Source of the DNA: Leptodontidium sp. MPI-SDFR-AT-0119
Taxonomy: Eukaryota; Ascomycota; Leotiomycetes; Helotiales; Leptodontidiaceae
NCBI GenBank assembly: GCA_020726505.1
Contig: JAHLEZ010000001.1
Coordinates: 4,836,001 to 4,900,000 of the forward strand
Direction of reading: 5' to 3'
Length of the DNA: 64,000 nt
The notes below the pieces were generated by a model that was not told where the DNA came from, did no database searches, and worked only from the letters and a program-made list of their open reading frames with translations. The position numbers were made by a program, and so were the translations under genes. Every line of letters starts with the position of its first letter. The stretch's first letter is position 1. Of the stretch, positions 11,203 through 20,752 are shown one piece after another.

Positions 11203-11854
11203 CTACAAGGCAAAGAATGCCAGGAAGAGACCAGCAATACCTCCAGCAGAAACGAAAATAGGGCCGCTAGCAGCATTCGAGGTAGTGGTGGGTGCAGCGG
11301 AGCCAGAAGCAGAAGCATCTGATCCCGAAGTTGGAGATGCTGATCCTGAAGTGCACATCAGTTTCAATTCATCCCATCCCATACAGGTCCTAATGAATCC
11401 AACACTTACCAGTTGTCTGAGCTCCACCCGTGGACTGGCTACCGCTAGATCCTGTGCCAGTGGTCTCAGCACTCACGCTGGCGGTCCCGGTCCCAGTCGA
11501 AACGGTGACAGGTGCAATAGTATTGCCAGCGAGATAGTAGGAGTTGATACAGCCCCTGACGCAGGTGTTGTACTGGTCAGTCTGGGCAGTGGAGCCATCT
11601 CCTTGAGGACATCCGACTATGCACTCGTTGGTTTGGTTGACTTGGGCTGAGTTGGGGTGAGCTCCGCCAACACATTGAGCTCGGCAGTTAACATCACTGG
11701 GACTGCATGCTGCAAGACAGGTGGCTGTTGGAGAGTTGTCGACGATTGTTGATGTTGTTGGGGGAGCAGAGATTGTTGAGCTGGCATCTTGACGAGCGAT
11801 GATTTCGGCAGAGGCGATGCTCATGAGAGCAAAGAGAATGGTGGAAGTCTTCAT
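11203..11854 (-). CDS. GPI-anchored cell-surface protein with four CX3C motifs
   Basis: Exons 11854-11410 and 11345-11203 (intron 64 nt, donor GTAAGT) give 195 residues. Residues 1 to about 16-20 form a signal peptide (MKTSTILFALMSIASA). The mature N-terminal region holds eight cysteines in four CX3C pairs: C46/C50, C57/C61, C78/C82 and C98/C102. A Ser/Thr/Gly-rich stalk follows (VTVSTGTGTASVSAETTGTG). The C-terminus is a hydrophobic tail, FVSAGGIAGLFLAFFAL, preceded by small residues (NAASG) suitable as a GPI attachment site. Only splicing joins the stalk to this tail. Location at the plasma membrane or wall is inferred from these signals. The family function is unknown to me. Confidence 0.8.
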
Positions 11855-12954
11855 ATTGAAAGTATACAGACGAAGTGTCTCGCTCGACTGGTAGGCAGAA
11901 ATAGGATAGACGGACTGTACAGAAGCGACAGAGAAACGCGTAAGTGAAGCTATTGAGCGAGTGTGAATGTTCCAAGTACAGAGGAAATGAAGGAAGAAAA
12001 ACCGGGGAAAGGGAAAGAAGAAAGGGCTTTCGCTCATCGACACGAGATGGTCAGGCCTAGTACTTATTACTTAATTTCGGGGCACAGCGCCAAGGTGACT
12101 GGTGGTGATGCACTGCAGGGAAAGCGCCAAAATAGCGTGCATTTCCCCTGATGGATTGCGCCACCATCACCATGTCCACTAGAATTCCCCCGTAGTGTGC
12201 GGGGTAATTTACTCAAAATAGCGTGGCACGGCCAATGCAGCGCTGGGGCTGCACTGTCCTCATCAGGAATAGCTTCAGACAACTCTTTGTCTGGGCATGA
12301 GAGCGCGTAGTGAGTTTTCCTTCACCTGCTTGTATTGTATTGCATGTGATGAACTAGAAGTTTGTGCCACCCTGTAGAAGACTGTGCTCTGAGCCATTAG
12401 GTTACATTAGGAAAGAGTCCGTCCACAGAATCAACTCCTTGTGTTGTACTTGTACAATAGGAAGCACTGCATTCGAATACAGCCTTGCAAGAAGTTTCTG
12501 TTCTCTTCCGAATCTGACTGCATACTACTTGCACCTAGGGCTGCATTCCAACGTATACAATGGTATTGCCATTGTCTATTCTGGACTGCGTCGCCATATT
12601 CCAATCATCTGTGTTGCACTTCGTGAATACAGAACAACAAGCTGACATACAGGCATATTATGACGGGTAATTTGAGATGCTTCATAAACCAGTGCTCATT
12701 AAATAGTTATCCCCACTCACCAGAGTTCTAGGGTCTCGCTTAGCAGCCAACGTCTCCAACATCAATCAATACCCGACGACAAGCTCACATTCAACGTTTG
12801 GCTATCAAGAATCACATAACGATCGTTGAGCTGAAAGATTCAATATCATGAAATTCTTAAGATACCCGATCCCTTCACTATTTCTCCAGACGACCGTAAT
12901 TTCATGATCCACGCGACTAACTCCAAATCAACCCCCCAACAAAAAAGTCTTCAG
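11855..12954. other. Intergenic, 1.1 kb
   Basis: Contains the promoter of the GPI-protein gene near 11855 and the 3' flank of the retropepsin-like gene. GGTGGTGATG near 12105 has an approximate inverted partner, CATCACC, near 12170. No gene or RNA is recognised. Confidence 0.4.
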
Positions 12955-15363
12955 TCATGTTGCGCTAGATGCTTCCTCAGAACTCGATTGGGTTGTTGAA
13001 TCTCGCGACGATGTGCCTTTTCTCGGCAAAAGACCCATCAGAAATTCATTGCCTCGGTCATCATCACTCTTAGCTCTCCTTCTCTGCAGCTCAGCCATGA
13101 CTGCTCGAGTTCGAGCCTCTCCTCTTCTCATTCGCAAGATTTCATTCTCAACAGTAGCGCGCCATTCCATCTCATTCTGAGCTTCACTCTGAATACCAGA
13201 TCGTGGCCCCGTGGTATGACTCCTGCCACCTCGTAACCTTCGACACAGCCGACGCCAAGGAGATTCCAGCCATGATACCTCATACACTTTGCCTTTCTCG
13301 TCGTCGATCTCAAAGATGTCCAGCAACATTGTTTGAATATCAAGATGGTCTGGAGGTTTGTCTAGGGAGGGAGCCGGATAATATGATTTTCTCGAAATTG
13401 AATCGTTATCGTTCGCTATTTCTGGTGCCCTGCCAGAGTCGTTCGTGAGACAAGCAGCATGTTTGACAAATGCTCGATTCCCGTAAAGAAATTTCTGTCC
13501 CAGGATGATACCATTGCAATCCTCCATAATCTCAAATTCCAGCATGTATTCTTCATTGCTGTGATCTGGTCGCCATGTCATTTGTACCATACCGAGACTT
13601 GGCGCCGTGCTGCCATCGATGAACCTGAATTTCCCACGTTCACCCGAGTACTTAATCTCTTTTCCGAGAGCTCTTGCCAGAGCGAGAGATATGACGTTCA
13701 CACGACAGCCAGAGTCAGGTATCAATGCCATGCGTTGACCGTTCAGTTCGCCATGCATGCGGTTCTTGATCCACTGCTTGGTGTTGCCGACTAAGTGGCA
13801 GTCGTAGACTGGACTATTACCGGCAGTCAGTTCTTTTGAAACACGCTCTTTGACTCGGTGTTGGTTGGCTGTGTTGAGTTGTGTAAGTTCGAGAAAAGGA
13901 TTTCCCAGCAGAATATTATGAACGCAATTTTTGAGAATGTGAAATTGAAGTTTGTGGACTTCGCCTGGTACATCTTCAAAACTCCATTCCAGGTGCGCAA
14001 CTCCTTCGGTGATTGCTGTGTTCCCATTTGGGAGTGTAATCTCGAGTCGTTGCTCAATGTACGGGTGGTTGTTGCGAGAAATGTAGTCGCTCGAGGCGAG
14101 GTTATAATCGCTTCCTGAGTCTGGGAAGGCAACTTCGCTGCGTCCATTGATGTAACCCGGGACTTCGAATGTTGTATATTCGGTTTGAATCTTTTCATCA
14201 ATGTGTTGTATTTGCTGCGACCAGAACGAGAAGCGTTTCCTATTAGAAAGCCAGGCATGTCTCCTGCGAGCCAGACGAAGTATCCAGTCCGAATTTTCTA
14301 CCACTCGACGAATTACACGTCGATCATAGCATCCTCGCCCCACCGTATATCGTTCGAATATATTCCAAGTAAACAGCCACCAGTCCCTCCAGACCTTTTC
14401 ATATCGCCAGCTCCCCCAGCAGAGTTCTTCAATTCGCCGGGGGTGCCAGGTCAAGGTCTTTCTCTTGCGTCGCTGTGTGCTGAAATGATGGGCCTCAACT
14501 GCCGAGGCGTACTCCTCGGCTTCTAATTTGGTATCACGCATTCCTCTATGCCAGTGATCCTGCCAGTCACCAAGTTGAGCAGAAGGAAGAGTTTTCTGAT
14601 CTTCAGCGAATCTGCACCAACCTTTTCGAGTCATGATCAACTCATCCATATCAGTGATATGCCTTGGTTTGTATCTCATTCCATCTTCGGGGTATGGCTC
14701 GCACGGTAACGCATCTCCATCACGAGCTCCTGGCCATGTCCATGCCTCGCAAGGATCACCACTCGCAAAGAACGACATCATTCCATCGTAGGGAAGCGGA
14801 TGTCTTTTATAAGAAGTGCCCAATGCTTTGACGAAACCAAGGCTCTCGTAGTCGGCATTCCGGTCCATGTACCAGAGACATTTTGCCTGGATATCTCCCC
14901 ATCTCACCCGTTTGTAGATGGGACTATGACCAAGCTTCTTCGGGATCCTACTGGTGTTGCTGAGAGGTTTTAGGTGATGGAATTGAATCGTTCGAAGTTG
15001 CTTGGATTTTGAGTAAAAGTCCTTTTGCCAGAGACCCTCATGATGCGTGAAGCCTTCCTCTTGGAGATTCCGGTTGTACTGTTCCGCAAACACATTATAG
15101 CTCTCCAAGCGTTTGGCTTCCCGTCGCCAAAAGCTTTCAGACCATTCTAGGTTGACAGCCGCTCTGGCTTCTTCCTGTTGTCTTCGGATGTAGCTTTCTA
15201 CAGCGTGCTGCACTTCGGCGGCTTCGGCTTCGATCTCATTCAATGCACGAAGCTGAGCTTTCTCCAGCGCTTCCTCTTTTTGTTGTCGTTGTTGTTTTTG
15301 CTTCTCTCGAGTCTCGAGGGCCTTCGCCCTTTGCTTGTGCAGCTGAACCTTGGATATCGCCAT
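12955..15363 (-). CDS. Protein with two tandem retropepsin-like aspartyl protease domains
   Basis: Intronless, 802 residues from the ATG at 15363. Residues 1-100 are a charged coiled coil (Lys, Gln, Glu, Arg-rich). Residues 100-400 are Trp-rich with no family that I recognise. Domain A, about 398-492, reads VPGYINGRSEVAFPDSGSDYN and closes with HNILLGNPF. Domain B, about 536-628, reads GELNGQRMALIPDSGC, then FRFIDGS, and closes with NGIILGQKF. Each has the retropepsin hallmarks: a catalytic-type D-S-G (D415, D550), an Asn-hydrophobic strand after it, a W-containing strand, and a hydrophobic-hydrophobic-Gly motif near the end. Such domains come from retroelement proteases, but no reverse transcriptase or integrase is nearby. 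Two copies in one chain could pair internally as a pseudo-dimer (inference). The basic, Ser-rich C-terminus looks disordered. Confidence 0.75.
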   Translation of the reverse strand: MAISKVQLHKQRAKALETREKQKQQRQQKEEALEKAQLRALNEIEAEAAEVQHAVESYIRRQQEEARAAVNLEWSESFWRREAKRLESYNVFAEQYNRNLQEEGFTHHEGLWQKDFYSKSKQLRTIQFHHLKPLSNTSRIPKKLGHSPIYKRVRWGDIQAKCLWYMDRNADYESLGFVKALGTSYKRHPLPYDGMMSFFASGDPCEAWTWPGARDGDALPCEPYPEDGMRYKPRHITDMDELIMTRKGWCRFAEDQKTLPSAQLGDWQDHWHRGMRDTKLEAEEYASAVEAHHFSTQRRKRKTLTWHPRRIEELCWGSWRYEKVWRDWWLFTWNIFERYTVGRGCYDRRVIRRVVENSDWILRLARRRHAWLSNRKRFSFWSQQIQHIDEKIQTEYTTFEVPGYINGRSEVAFPDSGSDYNLASSDYISRNNHPYIEQRLEITLPNGNTAITEGVAHLEWSFEDVPGEVHKLQFHILKNCVHNILLGNPFLELTQLNTANQHRVKERVSKELTAGNSPVYDCHLVGNTKQWIKNRMHGELNGQRMALIPDSGCRVNVISLALARALGKEIKYSGERGKFRFIDGSTAPSLGMVQMTWRPDHSNEEYMLEFEIMEDCNGIILGQKFLYGNRAFVKHAACLTNDSGRAPEIANDNDSISRKSYYPAPSLDKPPDHLDIQTMLLDIFEIDDEKGKVYEVSWLESPWRRLCRRLRGGRSHTTGPRSGIQSEAQNEMEWRATVENEILRMRRGEARTRAVMAELQRRRAKSDDDRGNEFLMGLLPRKGTSSRDSTTQSSSEEASSAT

Positions 15364-15852
15364 TCCCTAGGAGAGCTGCGTTAGGTGGGTCTTTGATTGT
15401 GCCTCGTATTTTGGACACCTACAGAAATGATGCCAAGTGATGACGATATTCAAACGACCAAGGAAACAACACAACTATTTCCCGTCGATGGTGGGATCAC
15501 ATTGCCTCGTCAGGCGTACGCATTTCGGATGCGAGAGCTGTGATAATCACAGGTTTTTGGCGTTTGGATGGCCTTGCCTCTAATAGGAACCTTTGCAGAT
15601 TGCAAGCAAACCTCTGGATGGGATAATACGACACGCGTAAAGAGTTTTTCTGAGGGTTGAAGACACTTTTCGAACGTAAAACTTGAAGTGCACTTCTGGA
15701 GAGCCTGGTGAAATGCCTTGCAGCCAGCCACAACGCCAAGACTTGCAGCTCAGCCCGACTTGTCACATGCATCAAAGGGTCCTCCAAATAACAATCATAA
15801 GGAATGGAAACGAAATAATTCAAGGAGACCATGAAATTATGAAACAGTATTG
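15364..15852. promoter_or_regulatory. Divergent promoter region, retropepsin-like gene / DUF6594 gene
   Basis: A 489-bp region between two start codons on opposite strands. No TATA box or repeat stands out. Co-regulation is possible from the arrangement but not shown. Confidence 0.4.
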
Positions 15853-17050
15853 ATGGCTTTATCTCCACAACATGTCGTTGATGCAGAGAGCACCTCAACA
15901 GCAGACGAACACCTAGAAGGCTTTGCAGACTTCGCAGCCTACATTGGCAGTGATCGAGATCTCGCACTCTTCCCACGTTTCGACACACTCGGTGCTCGGA
16001 ATCTTTTGTACTTACAAGCTGAGCTTCTAGCTCTTGAAGAGCAGTTACAAGAGTATGACGAAGAGAATAGACGTTTCGTGGAGAAAAACAGTACACGCAC
16101 GGCTGAGGGTCAGCTGATGCCTAATGGGCCAGCCTGGGAGGTTCTACTTGCTGCGAAGGACTTTAAAAGCTTTGCGAGGAGAGCAAAGGTGCCAGAACAT
16201 GAGTACTGGTTGGAAAATGAAATTGAGAGAACTGGGACGGGAGGTAGCGAGTCAGATTCGCAGTCCAGTAGCAAGGCTACAGTAGGAAAGAACGACCGAC
16301 AGAGGCGAAAGATGTTGACAGTTCTGAAGATCAGAGAAGTACTTAAAGAATACCGTATGTCTACACTTAAATTTATGTTTACTCCGACCTGTTTTATGAA
16401 TGCTGAAAGAAAAAGTAGAGGAAGCACTTCTCCTACACTCCCAAGTTCTGCAACTGGAATCTCCAGGGAGCAGACCCTTGAAAGTCTTCCAGGAATGGTT
16501 CAACATCAAAAGACCCTTCATGCATAAAGCAAATGACCTGTATCTGCACAAAGACATAGTCGCCTTGAGACCAAGTCCAGCTCAAGATAGGCTGAGCAAG
16601 ATTCTGCAGAAGAGGGCAGGATGGGTGTTTCGCGTAAGTTAAGCTCTCCACCAAATTTCCGAAGTTCTGCTTAATTGAAGCCTTGACTACAGGAAAAGCG
16701 CACCCTTCCACCTTCATGGGGCAATCCCATCTTCTACTCAGCCAAGAAGATCTCCAGAGCAGTGCAGATGCTCACTGTTCTCTTCGCAGCCTTTGCACTA
16801 ACAAGCGCAATTATTTGCCTGCACTACATGCAAACCACCGCGCAACGATTCGGAGCTCTGGGAGCATTCCTGTTCGTGTTCGTGCTGGCGATTGGGATGT
16901 TCACGACGGCGAAGACGAGCGAGATGTTGGGTGCTACAGCTGCGTAAGTTGCCACTTCCGGAAATACTCTGCATAGGAGCTGACAAGGTGAATCTTAGGT
17001 ATGGAGCTGTTTTGGTGGTTTTCATTGCGACGGGCTTGCCGAAAGATTAG
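15853..17050 (+). CDS. DUF6594 family membrane protein
   Basis: Exons 15853-16354, 16419-16633, 16693-16943 and 16999-17050 give 339 residues. All three introns (64, 59 and 55 nt) have GTATGT or GTAAGT donors and keep phase. The N-terminal part has the DUF6594 pattern: GFADFAAYIGSDRDLALFP, then RFDTLGARNLLYLQAEL and a leucine/glutamate-rich helix. The C-terminal part has three hydrophobic helices (MLTVLFAAFALTSAIICL, FLFVFVLAIGMFTTA, GAVLVVFIATGL) joined only when the exons are spliced. The family is widespread and expanded in filamentous ascomycetes and has no known function. The ATG at 15853 is used because the upstream codon in the same frame is TTG. Confidence 0.85.
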
Positions 17051-18100
17051 ATCAATACAAGAGTATCATTGAGATCATATGACAATGGAAACATAAATGT
17101 ACCTGGCTATATTTGTGCAATCTGCTCTCGAGAATGGGTTGGCACCAGCCCCATTTCCTTCCCACTTTATCCTTCGCTTAATCTATGTAATCATCATTGC
17201 CATCACTTCATGATATTACACCGTTCAAAGCATCTCTCGTGAAGTAGAAGTTGACTGCTGACAATAGAACTAATTAATTATTAGGCACTATCATTTTGAA
17301 ATTCTCTAAGCTATGTAGTAAGGCCATCTCGTCAAGTAATCGAGGGGGTCTGATCAAATTCAAGCGAGTTCCCCCAATTTATCTGCTCTGCTCTCCAATC
17401 TGATGACCTCCACGCAATTCACTATCTCACTCGCGTGAGTTTTGGACCTTGGTATTTAGATAATGAATTCGAAGGTTATTACACCTGCCAGGTATCCAGA
17501 AAAGGCAATATTGTCTCTCCGCCTCCGGCTGGAGTAACTACCGAGCAAAAATTCCAATGACCTCCATCCCCATCTTGGCACCTCGAACTATCGACTCGCC
17601 AGCAACGCCCCAAAGAACCAATACTGCTCCTCCATACAAACACTTAGTCATTTCCAACATCATAAGGTATGCGCATGACTTCGGTAGATGGAAAAGCGGG
17701 GTCCCCACATCTTGGCAAGCCCCCCTGACGAAACATTGTGGATTATCCACAGATGTGCCGTATTTCAGCCTCATTGCAAGCTCAGTCGTGACCACTATAG
17801 AGAAGGAGTTTATAGTAGCCAAGGACTCATCTTTCTTCTTTGTCAATGGCTAAGTAGTTAAAATTGGTGCTGAGGAGACTGCTGATTTGTCATAGGTAGA
17901 AATTGTACTCGCATGTAACGTGCCCACGACAAAAAAATAATAATTAACGATACTACAATGATGTATAAGTAAGCTTACTACAGGAAATTTCCCTTCTTTC
18001 TTCTCACAATTTCTCCCCAGTGATTTCTCTGACTTTACGTTTTGTACTTTTAAAAGATTAACTTTTTTCTTCACAAGGCCGCGAGGTCAACATTCCCAGG
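17051..18100. other. Intergenic, 1.05 kb
   Basis: No supported gene. A 98-codon ATG frame at 17557-17853 has no recognisable features and I do not call it. The stretch 17920-18075 is AT-rich and lies directly upstream of the AA9-like gene, where its promoter should be. Confidence 0.4.
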
Positions 18101-18835
18101 ATGAAGTCCCTCTCTATTCTAGCCCTCGTGGCTACCTCCTTAATCATCGAAGGATACTACATCTTTAATCGTCCGATAGTAAACGGCAAGTCCATCTCTA
18201 GACACGAACCCAGTGCTAAAAGATACAAAGGTACGCATATACTCGCAAAAACAGCAACTCCTACAACCCAGCTTCACCGCGGACGTCGTAAACTCGAACG
18301 ACATGCGCTGCAACAAAGGCGCCAAGCCCGGCAGCACCAAGACCTACACCATCGAAGCAGGCGACAAAATCGGCTTCAAGCTCTTCAACAACGAGTTCAT
18401 CGAGCACCCGGGCTCAGGCTTCGTCTACATGAGCAAAAGCCCTGACTCGACCCCAGTATCAAGCTACGACGGCTCGGGCGACTGGTTCAAGCTCTGGGAA
18501 GCGGAGTGTGCAGAGGCTCACCCGTCCAAGACGGGAACTGGTGTCTCTGGCAAAAAGACCGCATCGAGATCACCATCCCGCCCAACATCCCACCAGGCGA
18601 ATACCTTGTTCGTGTCGAACACATCGGACTGCATGAAGCGGAGAAAAGGAAGGCGCAGTTTTATATTGAGTGTTATGAGTTGAAGATTAATGGGGCTGGG
18701 GGAGGGACGCCGGGACCGCTGGTTAAGATTCCAGGGATTTATAAGGCGGATGATCCGGGGATTAGGTATAATAAGTGGGCGGCGAACCCGCCGCCATATG
18801 TTATGCCTGGTCCGAAGGTGTGGGATTTATCTTGA
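18101..18835 (+). pseudogene. AA9 (GH61) lytic polysaccharide monooxygenase-like gene, frame-disrupted and lacking His1
   Basis: Family hallmarks are clear but lie in different frames. From 18101: signal peptide then YYIFNRPIVNGKS. Around 18233-18272: YTRKNSNSYNPA. From 18273: FTADVVNSNDMRCNKG, AGDKIGF, EHPGSGFVYMSKSP and YDGSGDWFKLW. From about 18533: WCLWQKDRIEITIPP, GEYLVRVEHIGLHEA, KAQFYIEC, then PG-rich C-terminal motifs ending PGPKVWDLS. AA9 enzymes use mature His1 plus a second His to hold copper. The second His (EHPG), the LH, and the Q and Y of AQFY are present, but the residue expected to be His1 is Tyr. A poor 41-nt intron (18190-18230) could explain the first frame change. The changes near 18272 and 18535 have no fitting intron. 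Either this is a decaying gene or the assembly has single-base errors. Confidence 0.7.
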
Positions 18836-19768
18836 GTTTGCGAGGAGAGGTCTCTGGTGGGAGTTGTCGGGAGTTGTTGGGTTTTTTGATGGCTCGTCGA
18901 AGTAGTTAGTAAGAATAGTGAGGAGGTTAAGGGACGCTGTCACAAATGTTAAAAGGACCAGACTTTCAGCTACGAGATTATTGCATTATATTGATTCACT
19001 GAGAGGTCAACTGAAGAATCTTTCGTGCAACCTTCATAATGTGACTTCGCGTCAAATGCTGTGATAATTTACAAGGATGTGGTGCCTTCCAAGTCAACAA
19101 GAAGATCTGGAGCCTATTCGACGAACTGGGATGAAGAAGCACCCACTCCACACAGTATTTCGACTGCTTACTCATGAAACCCATATTTCTTGAATCTATA
19201 GAGATAGTGAATGAGATATAAGGGTACTAGATTGCGTTTACCGTCGCTGATGAGTGTATCGTGCTCTGCTTGGTCGGGAAAGGGGGCAAAATAAGCGAGC
19301 TGCGACTTGGACAACGACTAGAATCTTCTGATACAATCGAAAACTCATGTATATATCTTTACTGTCATATAATGTCTGCTGTTATTAATTTTCTCGCGCC
19401 GTTCACTCATTTCAGCAAGTGTCGCTCATACAAACACGACGAATCTCTTTCCCAAAGACTTACGAGATTTATATATCTTGGAGGTAACTTGAATTGTTCA
19501 AATTAATTTTTTTTTTAAAAAAAAACTGCAATATTGAATTACTGGAATCAGTGCTGAGAAAAAGCTATCAGCCACATATACAAAGAAAACCTCCCCCATT
19601 CATCGTCCAGGAACAGGCTACTTCTTGCATGGAACAGAGCCAAGTCAATATCAACTTCGGCAAAAAAAAAAAGGGGGGGGGGGGGGGAGGGGGGGAAAGG
19701 GGTTAGGAAGAAAGAGGGAGGAAACATATTGAGGCACCCCTACACGCAGAGGTCCCATCCAACCACAT
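18836..19768. other. Intergenic with homopolymer tracts
   Basis: No gene seen. It contains a T10A9 tract at 19507-19525 and the A11/G15 tract listed separately. Confidence 0.5.
19662..19702. repeat. Homopolymer A11 then interrupted G run
   Basis: Eleven A (19662-19672), fifteen G (19673-19687), one A, seven G, three A, four G. The run gives four G blocks on one strand and lies 67 bp beyond the stop codon of the methyltransferase gene. Confidence 0.9.
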
Positions 19769-20752
19769 CTACATCCTCTTCTTCACAACCAACAACACCC
19801 CCTTCGGACTCCCCCTAACAACCTCCTCTCCCTCCTTCACCCCCGCCTCCCTCAACAACCTCTCAATCTCCCTCCTCATCCTCCTAACCACATCCCTTTC
19901 CGTCCCCACATCCTCCACATACTTCTCCCTCCACCTCTGCACCGGACTCGCCGTCCCCATAATCCTCTCAATCAAATCAAGATTCGCCGTCAAGGCTCCG
20001 CCCTCAAAAAACTCCTCACTATCCCTCTCTCCAGTCCCCCACTCCATCCTCACAAAACTCTCCTCCTCAAACTCCCCCACCCGCTCTCCCTCTCCTAACG
20101 TCCACGGCAGCGGTAAATCCACATACAGATTCCTCGTAAGCCAATTCCCCGGCTCGAAGAAAGGCTCTAGATCTCTCTCCTCCATCTCCATGAACGCCGC
20201 GTTGAGCGCATCGGCGTTAGGTACGGAGGGATGGATACCGATCTGTCCTGTTGTCCAGAGGGCGACTGTACCGCCTGGTTTTAGGACGCGGGCGGCGCGC
20301 GCCCAGAATAGAGGCATGTTGAACCAGTGGGCGGCTTTGGATGCGGTGAGGAGATCGATGCTGGAGTCTGGGATTGGGGGGGTCAGATGCCAGCCTAGAT
20401 CTTCGGCTGTGGAGATCTCGAAGCGGATCGGGTGGGAGAGGTTGGTTGTGGAGGTGGAAGTGTTGGTGTTTGGGTCGCTAAGGAGGCGAGCGGTGTTTAT
20501 CATGCCTTCGGAGGGGTCGAGACCGATGGTTTGGGAGAATGATGGGGCGAGAGCAAGAGCTGTTATTCCGGGTCCGCAGCCTACGTCGAGGAGAGTATTG
20601 AGTTGTCCACCAGTGGTAGTATGAAGCTCAAGAACCGTTTCGTAGAGCTTGGGATGGTACGACGGACGAGCTTGCGCGTACGATTGCCCTTGCTCTTTGG
20701 TGTAAGACGTGAAGGTCTTTTCGGAGGACTTGGAGGGTTGAGGAGTTGCCAT
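19769..20752 (-). CDS. Class I SAM-dependent methyltransferase (methyltransferase type 11, Tmt1-like)
   Basis: Intronless, 327 residues from the ATG at 20752. The N-terminus FTSYTKEQGQSYAQARPSYH precedes motif I LLDVGCGPG (residues 54-62). After it come the acidic loop IGLDPSEGMI, motif II/III-like sequence (AEDLGW, IDLLTASKAAHWFN) and a post-motif strand (VLKPGGTVALWT). This order and the AAHWF sequence are typical of fungal small-molecule methyltransferases related to trans-aconitate methyltransferase. The true substrate cannot be read from the sequence. The protein is cytosolic in appearance, with no signal peptide. G15 homopolymers lie on both sides of the gene (19.67 and 21.54 kb). Confidence 0.85.
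   Translation of the reverse strand: MATPQPSKSSEKTFTSYTKEQGQSYAQARPSYHPKLYETVLELHTTTGGQLNTLLDVGCGPGITALALAPSFSQTIGLDPSEGMINTARLLSDPNTNTSTSTTNLSHPIRFEISTAEDLGWHLTPPIPDSSIDLLTASKAAHWFNMPLFWARAARVLKPGGTVALWTTGQIGIHPSVPNADALNAAFMEMEERDLEPFFEPGNWLTRNLYVDLPLPWTLGEGERVGEFEEESFVRMEWGTGERDSEEFFEGGALTANLDLIERIMGTASPVQRWREKYVEDVGTERDVVRRMRREIERLLREAGVKEGEEVVRGSPKGVLLVVKKRM

Noticed and set aside
12955..15363. Retropepsin-like gene as part of a Ty3/gypsy element
   Set aside because: No reverse transcriptase, RNase H, integrase or long terminal repeats in the neighbourhood. A DUF6594 gene lies directly on one side.
17557..17853. 98-codon ATG frame on the plus strand
   Set aside because: No signal peptide, domain or homologous pattern. 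It cannot be told apart from a random frame.
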